Source: Brugia malayi (taxonomy: Eukaryota; Nematoda; Chromadorea; Rhabditida; Onchocercidae). Taken from it: a stretch of 64,000 nucleotides of DNA. Below the pieces are notes generated by a model. The model was not told the origin of the DNA. It saw nothing but the letters and a program-made list of their open reading frames with translations, and made no database searches. Below are positions 55,994 through 64,000 of this stretch, piece by piece (the first letter of the stretch is position 1; each line of letters opens with the position of its first letter). The stretch lies in the NCBI RefSeq assembly GCF_000002995.4, contig NW_025062479.1:1447721-1511720 (forward strand), read 5' to 3'. The translations under genes and the position numbers were made by a program.

Positions 55994-57652
55994 TCAAAAC
56001 TGGAAATGATAGGAAGCGATCCATTTATCATCATTATGAATTAACCGTACTGGATGAGCATTACCAAAGCTATTTGATGCAACAACAACAATTTCATCGA
56101 TATCATTTGCAGCATTACCAAAAATACGTTTACTGGTTGTTACAACAGAACTCAATTCCCATGTTGTTGAAAATTTACGCTTCCAATAAACGTGATACAT
56201 ATCAGCACGTGGTGTTAAATCCCAACGTAATATTAAATCACCATCCGAATTTGGAATAGCTTTTAGGCCAGATACAGTTGCTGGTCGACTATCTGCATTT
56301 TCCATTCGACATTGAAAGATGGAAAATGTATATACAGCGCATGCATGTGGAATTGTATCCAATTTATTCATTTGAAAGCCATCACAAAGTGGTAAACAAA
56401 TTCCAGGAACTTTTTTTCGTAAACAGCATGCACCTTCATCAACACCTACTGTTGTACAAGTAAGAAATTTGCTTATTTCATCTTCACAATGACTATTAAT
56501 GAATGATTCAGCTCGTAGAGCTGCGTGCTTACCAAATTCAGAACCACAAACAGCAACACATGGTGATCGAATTCCTAAACGTTGACAACATATGTATGGT
56601 GGTTCTGGTGGTATTGGTGTTGCTGAGGTTAGCACACGTTGTATCACTCGAATATCAGCACTTGAACTACCAAAATCATTAGTTGCAATACAGCGATAAG
56701 TACCAAAATCTGATAACTTTAGGAATTTGATTTGAAGAGCAGAAACATAATGGCGTGGATGTTCATGAGATGAAATATAATTGGTGAAACTATACTTATC
56801 TCCTCCAATTTTCTCATAATGACTCGTTTTTTCGTGTATTTTTTTCCATTCAAAATGAACACTTTTATGAGTGGTACCGGGCATTTCTATTCGACAAGCA
56901 ATTGTTACCGATGAAGCATCACCAGGAATTGAAACAGTTTCACGATATGCAACAACTCTTGGTGCTACTCCAGCTGTATAAAAATGGATGGTCTCAGAAG
57001 GTAATGATCGATGGCGTCCATCACGAGTTATCGCAATTACATATACCAAATATTTGCTGTCAGCGTGTAAATTTGTAAGCGTAACCTTATAACTTCGAGT
57101 ATTGATGGTCTTTTCGATGAAACCACTATCAGCTTCTTTACAGATAACTTGATATGACTCAGCAAGATGTGAATTAACTGCTGGTGGTGACCAAGCGATA
57201 ACGACACTATCCGTACTTTTAGAAACAATATGTAATGATACAGGTGATGTGGGAATGTTCAAATAACCATGCTCAAAACAGCGAAACATAGGATGTAAAT
57301 TGATAGCTAAACAGGTCTGATATTTATCCCACGCTGCAATACCATCGATACCCTCACCACGGCACATACCAAAGCATGCATTTTCATCACGATCTTTTGC
57401 TTCACTCATACAGCAATGAATATGATCACGACCATCAGCTAAGCATTGCGAGATTGCATTCATATACGGTTGACAATTCAATTTTCGCTCAAAAATATTA
57501 TAAACATCAAAATCATTAGGTGGATTCTGGGGATTACACAGCATCCGTGTACATGTCTCCGTCACGCCACGTTTTCGACAGCACTGTCCAACGACAATTG
57601 CGCCTACACCGTTGCAAACGTTATACACGAACAGAAACAGCGACAACCACAT
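55994..57652 (-). CDS. Secreted DB-FN3-Ig-DB-FN3 protein, single exon
   Basis: One uninterrupted frame of 552 residues. I chose the ATG at 57652 over one 63 bases upstream because MWLSLFLFVYNVCNGVGAIV is a typical signal peptide placed just before the first domain. Domain order: DB module (about 24-125, paired CC at 24-25 and 80-81), fibronectin type III (133-227, WSPP and YVIAITR), Ig-like I-set (230-338, C253 and C321 with DFGTYRC), second DB module (355-449, CC at 355-356 and 409-410), and a weaker second FN3 (455-540). DB is a cysteine-rich domain found mainly in nematodes. The architecture recalls the C. elegans Ig-like/FN3 protein C25G4.10 (from memory, to be checked). It is probably secreted or matrix-bound, mediating adhesion. 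No transmembrane segment follows. Lack of introns is unusual beside its multi-exon neighbours. Confidence 0.92.
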   Translation of the reverse strand: MWLSLFLFVYNVCNGVGAIVVGQCCRKRGVTETCTRMLCNPQNPPNDFDVYNIFERKLNCQPYMNAISQCLADGRDHIHCCMSEAKDRDENACFGMCRGEGIDGIAAWDKYQTCLAINLHPMFRCFEHGYLNIPTSPVSLHIVSKSTDSVVIAWSPPAVNSHLAESYQVICKEADSGFIEKTINTRSYKVTLTNLHADSKYLVYVIAITRDGRHRSLPSETIHFYTAGVAPRVVAYRETVSIPGDASSVTIACRIEMPGTTHKSVHFEWKKIHEKTSHYEKIGGDKYSFTNYISSHEHPRHYVSALQIKFLKLSDFGTYRCIATNDFGSSSADIRVIQRVLTSATPIPPEPPYICCQRLGIRSPCVAVCGSEFGKHAALRAESFINSHCEDEISKFLTCTTVGVDEGACCLRKKVPGICLPLCDGFQMNKLDTIPHACAVYTFSIFQCRMENADSRPATVSGLKAIPNSDGDLILRWDLTPRADMYHVYWKRKFSTTWELSSVVTTSKRIFGNAANDIDEIVVVASNSFGNAHPVRLIHNDDKWIASYHFQF

Positions 57653-59690
57653 GTGAACAATTGGGGGACAATCCTTCGTACCGGGAAAGCAAACACAGGT
57701 TGGCCGCCCTTTCAAGGTCTTCTGTTGATGATACCTTCCACCTTCCTTCCCCTCCCCTCAGTTTCCTTCTCACCCCCCGTCCTCTCTCCCCTCGAGCATT
57801 CATTAACGCCCAAATCAACTTCTGCCAACTACTTTTATAGACATTATTTCAAAAAAAAAAAAAGAAAAAAATTTTATTCTCATTGCAATTTCCATTAATA
57901 TCACTGTTATCATTTCTTGCTACTAGCGTTACATAATCAATCCCTACATCATTCACACTCCTGTTTCATCCATTCATCCCATCATTTTGGAGAAATTAAT
58001 ATATACTGTATCTCCTCAACATATTATTCATTCCACTACTACTTACTACCAGTTATATATAATGAAATATTAGTTGCGAATTTCTCGATTGCTAATAAGC
58101 CAGGATGCGACCACCAACAAACACAATATTGAAAATCCTGAACAATCAGTAGAATTTATATCGAGGTATCTTAAGAACTCAGAAATTAGGTTAAAGACAT
58201 CAACTTCTCAAAACATTATATCGCAAATTTTTTACTCTTTCTTATGGCGAAGTTGTCATCCATAAAACAACTACTCCAAAAAAATGGAAGAGCAAATTAG
58301 ACTAAAAAATAGCCAATTCCTATAAATATTTTTTTTATTCCGTATCTAAAAGATCAGTAACACTTTGACCAAGAAAACAATGAAAGTCAATAGATGAGGC
58401 AGTTTTAATATAAACCTCTAGAACGTAACACCCTTTGGTTCTGAACTGTGTATCTATCATATCAACAAATAGATGAACCAAGTATCACCGATGCTACAGT
58501 CATCCACCACCAGTAATTTCTTTAACATAAATAAAAAATTACGCATCTTGTGTTCCTGGATTTCATTTCATCCGATCAGTAATCATCAATAAAAGGATCT
58601 GTGTCTGTTTGTTTACGTAATCATTTCCATGAAGGTGTTAGAACGATTGTTTCCCGTTGGTAATTAATCTGTCACCGAATTGGGCTACTCCTTGACCCGG
58701 TTTATTTACCACTTACTGAAATGAAAGTAACCATCGTGCACAAGTCGTTCTCTCATTCTCTTTCTATTGCATTCAGTCATATCATTTCCGCATTACAAAA
58801 CAAATCACTTGTGTAACACAAACATTACATCGACTTGCATCATATTTCAGGATATTAGTTCGGACATAATTTCGAATCCTTATCATTGAACGTTTATGAT
58901 TTCTTGATGATGATCTTTTTTATCTTTCGGATTTAGAGCTTGCATACTATAACTGCTTAACGAAAAGCTATGTAAATAATAAAAATTTGGCTGTTTATTT
59001 CTTACTAATATGATAAATGACAAAAAGTTTCCTTAATGGAACAGTGAGCTGTTACACGATACGAATAAAATTGGAAATCACTAAGCGTGAGTGTCTAGAA
59101 TTGTGTTGAACTGAAAAGATGGGATAAGACGACATTCAGGTTCGGGTATTCAAAATAAGGATCCGAAAAAAACAGCAAACAACGATGATTTCAACCTGAT
59201 AAAAATCACAAATATACCAATATAAAAACATCAAAAGTATCTGTTGAATGTACTTACCTTTTAACCGATCTTTAAAACTTCTGAAGATAAAGCAATTTTT
59301 TACAATTAAGCATTCAACTATTACATAACAAAAAATTTGTATGAGATTATGACATTTTAAATTATCTTAAAAACGAAGATATTGATATTAATTACATTAA
59401 GCAATTCAAAAGAAGTGGTTTAAAAGGTGAAGAAAACGATGCAATAATTAAAATGGATTCGAACATTTTCGATCGATATACAGTTCACTACTAATGTGAG
59501 ATAAATAATAGATTCTAGAAGCTAAATGATGAACTGCCGTTGAAAAAAAGAAAAGAAAATTAATGCTATCGTGGCAAACGTAGCAAGAATACGGTTCCAA
59601 CTAGAAAGTGAATATGAAACGTATCAAGCAATGGCATAAACAATGATAATGAGACCAAAAGAAAAATAAGTTTGCAAGTAATTCTACATT
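57653..59690. other. Intergenic DNA between HPF1 and DB/Ig/FN3 genes
   Basis: This holds the promoter of the DB/Ig/FN3 gene and the 3' UTR of HPF1. A C/T-rich block at 57733-57800 (purine-rich on the transcribed-sense strand) lies about 80-150 bp upstream of the ATG. No other gene was seen; the frames at 57446-57898 on the plus strand are shadows of the minus-strand gene and this block. Confidence 0.55.
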
Positions 59691-62404
59691 TTACAAATCA
59701 GTAGGAAAGTTTCGACGAACAGGCATATGCACCTCTAAGATACGAGCAAATGCTTGACGATCCAGCAATTTGTAAGCCGTTATCAAAAGTTTTTCCGCCA
59801 TTTTATCAAAGAAATTATGATTAGACCAAAATATATCATGTCCGAATTCTAAACCCATCCCGAAATCCTTCTCGTCATTTGCAAACTAAAACTTACTAGA
59901 ATAAGCAGTGAATTCGATTACGACCTAATTCTTTCTAATTTTGTAAATGAAAAAAATTTGGAAATAAAAGGACGGCTAATAAGTACCATTAATGTGAATA
60001 TGTATGATTTCTGAAAAACTACCTGAATGCAGCTCACGATTTCCGTTATTTTTTCCATTTTCTTTTGCTTTATATCTTCATTATCTGTAGTAGCCACTAA
60101 ATTTATTATGTTTTTCAGTTCTCCTAAAATAAGATCAAAGGTTCTTCAATTCTTTTGAAACAAAAACTATTTCGTTAAAGAAACCAAATAATCATGTCCA
60201 AAACTCATCCCAAAATGTTTTCCAGCATTTGAAAAGAACCTAAGCTTTAAACAGATTCGAAATTTTATATGACGATTATTTTCCTCGTGATACAACTTCA
60301 TAATAATTGAATAAGAAACCTGTTTTTTCCTTTAATGGTCTATATCCAACATCATTAACGATCTTAACATATATTCCCATACCATGAAATGGAAAACCAA
60401 CAGTTTCGCTGTTGCGTGATTTAGCAATTGTTTTCACATTGGCAGTGAGCATTTTATAGCCTTCTAAAGACAAATTTCACTAAACTGTCAAAAAGAAAAC
60501 TATTCGTAGTTTTTCTAAAAACTTCTGTAACATTGACTCACCAATCCAATCCTTCGAAAAAAAGTTTCGGTATTCAACTCGCAAAGTTTTCCCAACCAGA
60601 TGTGCAATCATGTAGAAAGGATCAACAGCACCAACGATAACGCACTTTGGATAATGTTCGGCATTGTCCACATGAACAATAAGAGGTTTTTCAGTATTAG
60701 GTTCATCTCTAAAAACCAAAATTTTCCTCACTGGAAGAAAATTTTAGAATCTAAGTAAATGACAACAGGCATGGCGAATACATCGCATGTAATTCAAAGG
60801 ATGATCTACGCTAAAAACCAGGATCACTACTATTTATTCATTTATTACTAATAAGTCTACAACTAGGATAATACGGGAATTGGTTGGAATTTCGTCAAAA
60901 ATATGTCTGAGCCAAGTTTTATGGTATTGCATAAAAACATAAAAACCAAAAAAAAATATTCAATCTTACTGATTTTTTCAAATACAGTTCATAATTACTT
61001 AACAAATGGATTAAATCAGTTATGAAGAATAACAGTGTTTGAGTAAAGTTATGTAGTTATAAACAAAAAATAATGATATACCTCCAATAGACATATCGAC
61101 CATTATCATACACCGCCAGTGTTTGCATTTCTGGCAAGTCGGTAGCAAACCTGTCGTGCAACAAATATTTTTCCGTATCTGCATCGTTGAAATGTCCGGC
61201 AAGATAATCAAATACTCCACAAAGTCGTAAACACTTTAAATTCCCATAAACACCTGAAAAATCCAACAGAATGAAACCCCACATAAATGTTATCATAGGG
61301 CATAGTTTAACCACAACACCTAATTAATTTCGACCAAATTATTGACGAAAAAAGGGACGTAAGTAGAAGAGAAGATCACTGTAATCACTGGCTATCGGTT
61401 AAGACAATAAGAAACATAAGACTTGTACTTATATTAACAATATTTATAGTAAGTTATATTTATATATTTGACATGACGTGAGAAAATTCACTTACACTTC
61501 CGACTAGTTTTCAAATAATCATTTATAAATTCAGCTATACACTCTTAGTGATATGATAACTGCAAACCGAAAAATACACTACTCAGTACTGTCACCAGTT
61601 GTATTAATCATCAAAAATCTACATAAAAGGAGGATTCAAGGAAATTATTCAATGAAATGTTAAAAGTATGAGTTTTTTCTTTGCATGAATAAATAACATA
61701 AAGTCATATCATCAACCACTCCATGATTTAATTATTAGAATAACAAAATGTGGTGAGGAAGTAAGTACTGATAAGGTGGGTCAAGAAAGCAATTAGTGAT
61801 ACCTTTTTTAAAGACCAGGAAAATGCTATCGATAAAAGATATCATCAGTTGATCGGTTGAAACGGTTTTCATAACAAACAAAAAATTGCACAGAGATTTC
61901 CAAATATAAAAACTTGCCACATGGATCGCCATCTTTTCCCGTCAATTTTTGGACATGCTTCCAGAAAAGAAAGAATTCTTCGGGAAACAAGCAGAGATAC
62001 TTCGTTTCCAGATCTGTTTTTAAGACATCAGCCTCGAATGTAACACGCTTCGATTTGATTTCGTCGGAATGTGTAGAATGCAACGAAGAGTTAATCTTAA
62101 AAAACAAAAAAAAAAAAAAAAAAAATAAATAAATAAATAAAAACAAAAACAAAAGAAAAGGCTAACTTACGTATTTCATTTGAAGTTACAAGGACTTCAT
62201 TTCAATTATTCATTCTTCCCAGATTTGATTGTATATTATTTTGAAACATTCTTTGAAAAAAGTTGAAATATGTGTTTCTTTTGAAATTACTTAAACTTGT
62301 AAACTTTTCAAATGTAAACAAAAAAGAGTATATACATCAATATTTTCGATTTCGTTCGGTGGTTCAACTGCATGATCACACAGTTCCTTACGTTTCTTGT
62401 CCAT
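59691..62404 (-). CDS. HPF1: Histone PARylation factor 1 (HPF1) orthologue
   Basis: Seven exons (62404-62336, 62095-61918, 61253-61082, 60708-60542, 60463-60320, 60123-60023, 59885-59691) give 341 residues; human HPF1 has 346. Family blocks: LFPEEFFLFWKHVQKL (56-71), GVFDYLAG, LPEMQTLAVYDN (121-132), YWRDEPN, FHGMGIYVKIVNDVGYRPL (221-239) and FANDEKDFGMGLEFGHD (278-294). HPF1 completes the active site of PARP1/2 and switches ADP-ribosylation to serine. Human Asp283, Glu284 and Arg239 are catalytic or contact residues; here D281, E282 and R237 are in place, so the protein should be active as a cofactor. No extra zinc-finger domain is seen at the N-terminus. The intron after exon 2 most likely uses a GC donor (GCAAGT). 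An AG acceptor 20 bases before the ATG may receive a spliced leader. Confidence 0.95.
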
Positions 62405-64000
62405 CTCCTTGACGCTTTCACACGCTTAAAATTCATTTTTTTTTTCTTTTTTTTTCATAAATAGCACTGCACTAATCAATACCAAAATATCATAGGTAAG
62501 TAATGAAATTTTTATTTTTTTATTTCTGAACACATTTTTCTTTTTCTTTCTAATACTAACGCAAATAACAAAAAAGAAACAACGAAAAAAAGAATAGACA
62601 ACAACTCAACACAACAAGAAATCAGAAACCATTTTCAAATACGAAATAATTCGTTCGTTATTTTATGGATGTTACGCCTGTGAAAATTTTCCATCCCAGG
62701 GTGAAATTTACTTCATAAAACATGAACATTTTCAAAAGTAAAATATTTTATGTCAGATATACACGTAGGATAGGTTACGCTTAAGATAGATTAACTTATT
62801 TCATAAATTTAGCATATTGTAGTTTTTGAATTTTAGCAAAGTAAATAAAAAGTAAGTTACCCCTATTTTTTTAACTTTCATCATTTTCCATTAATGCGCT
62901 TATTTTCATTTCTTTCATCTACCATTATTAAATGATAATTGATTGAGAGGAAATAATTTGGATTTTAAGATTACTCCATCTGAAATATCAATAATTCGAT
63001 TATTTTTTCTAAAATAATTCGATTATTCTTTATCAAACTTAAACAGCAAATTTGACAATAACGGGTTAAAACCATAAATTGCCCCCCTAAACAAAAAAAA
63101 AAAAAAAAGAATTATAATACATATTTTTTGTTACCATTTCTTTTAAAGTTTTCATTTAAATGGTATAATCGTATTGCTGAGCGACGAGAGTTGTCATGTA
63201 ATATCAACCGGATCCGGTATATTTTGATCAAGTAATTTTCTCCACTTCCATGAAGATTTCAAGGTTTTATTTTTTTTAAAAATGTACTACATACTATTTG
63301 TTGCTGTCTTCATAACGCTAGGAAGAACATTCATGATGATATTTCAGGAATTTGTCGGTACAAATAAGGTTGGAGAAATTCTGAGATAAAAGCAATAATG
63401 ATAAGGATAAGGATGATTGCAATGATTATAATGATATGATAAATAATAACAGCTGATGATAGTGATAATGGCAATGATAGTGTGAACAACAGATGACAAT
63501 GACGATAATACTGATGATAATTGTGCGACAAATTTCAGAAATAATAAAAATCTCATCTATAAATTGTTAATTATTTTAAAAAGTACACAGAAAAGAATCT
63601 GGTTATATTTAGCACTTCTTTCAGCATTATTTCTTTACCGATATTAAATATTAAATTATAATTTCGATTAGAAGTGGTGTTAATATTACGATATGGATAA
63701 ATGAATGAATTATTTTTGTATGTCTCAATCAAGCTAATGGATACATTGATGTTTGATGATAATGAGCGGAAATTAAATGATCCGAGATTAACCGGATAAT
63801 CTTAATGGGCGGGTAGATTATAAAGAAGCATTATTTGATTGGTATTTGCAATTTATTTGAGAGTGGAACAATTGAAACGATTGAAATGTGATGTTGAATT
63901 AATTGAAATGATATAGTATGTTAAATGAGTGAGAGTGATAATTTTAATGATTTATCATTGGAATGCTTGTTAGGATAGCAACATTTCGAATATATGTTAT
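62405..64000. other. Intergenic right edge
   Basis: Upstream flank of HPF1, including a possible trans-splice acceptor (TTTTAAG ending at 62425). Further right is an imperfect ATGATA/GATAAT simple repeat at about 63390-63520 and AT-rich sequence. No gene supported. Confidence 0.5.

Noticed and set aside
55981..56463. Plus-strand ORFs of 92 and 61 codons.
   Set aside because: Antisense shadows of the DB/Ig/FN3 gene.
57446..57898. Plus-strand ORFs of 150 and 106 codons.
   Set aside because: They are antisense to the 5' end of the DB/Ig/FN3 gene and run into a C/T-rich tract; no independent coding evidence.

Overview
The window reads as nuclear DNA of a nematode, most likely a spirurid/filarial (clade III) species. 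It is very AT-rich and full of A/T homopolymers. Its genes have many short-to-medium introns with TTTCAG-type acceptors, and one gene carries paired DB modules, a cysteine domain I know as nematode-typical. The species is inferred only. No CRISPR array, bacterial operon, tRNA or rRNA gene was seen.

From left to right: an (AAT)n microsatellite (1-826). Then a 12-exon plus-strand gene (3087-8867, 5' end not found) for a Gly/Ser/Tyr-rich protein ending in a zyxin/LPP-like pre-LIM motif but with no LIM domains. About 9 kb of non-coding AT-rich DNA follows, with one small ORF. At 17.5-18.7 kb lies a repeat module whose 502-bp core recurs almost identically, inverted, at 45.3 kb. The minus strand then carries a C2CD5-like C2-domain gene (19466-23831) and a Rac GTPase gene (25715-27142). 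The plus strand carries a NudE/NUD-2 gene (29175-31566). The minus strand resumes with a SPEC3/Stum-family membrane protein (39939-42770), an intronless secreted DB/FN3/Ig/DB/FN3 protein (55994-57652) and an HPF1 (histone PARylation factor) orthologue (59691-62404). Large intergenic blocks (31.6-39.9, 42.8-56.0 and 62.4-64 kb) hold microsatellites, a degenerate 30-bp minisatellite, polypyrimidine tracts, a perfect hairpin and a pair of inverted ~70-bp repeats.

Exon models were built by hand by joining splice sites in phase. C2CD5 (722 aa), Rac (192 aa), NudE (307 aa), Stum (231 aa) and HPF1 (341 aa) each close in frame; Rac has the family's usual length and HPF1 is within a few residues of it. 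The genes do not form one pathway. Rac (actin and membrane dynamics), C2CD5 (calcium-linked vesicle traffic), NudE (dynein/LIS1) and the zyxin-like protein (cytoskeleton) all touch cell architecture, but I see no evidence that the neighbourhood is functional. The most informative points are the HPF1 orthologue with its active-site acidic pair retained, the LIM-less zyxin-like protein, the single-exon DB/Ig/FN3 gene, and the 27-kb-separated inverted repeat with a near-identical core and diverged flanks.
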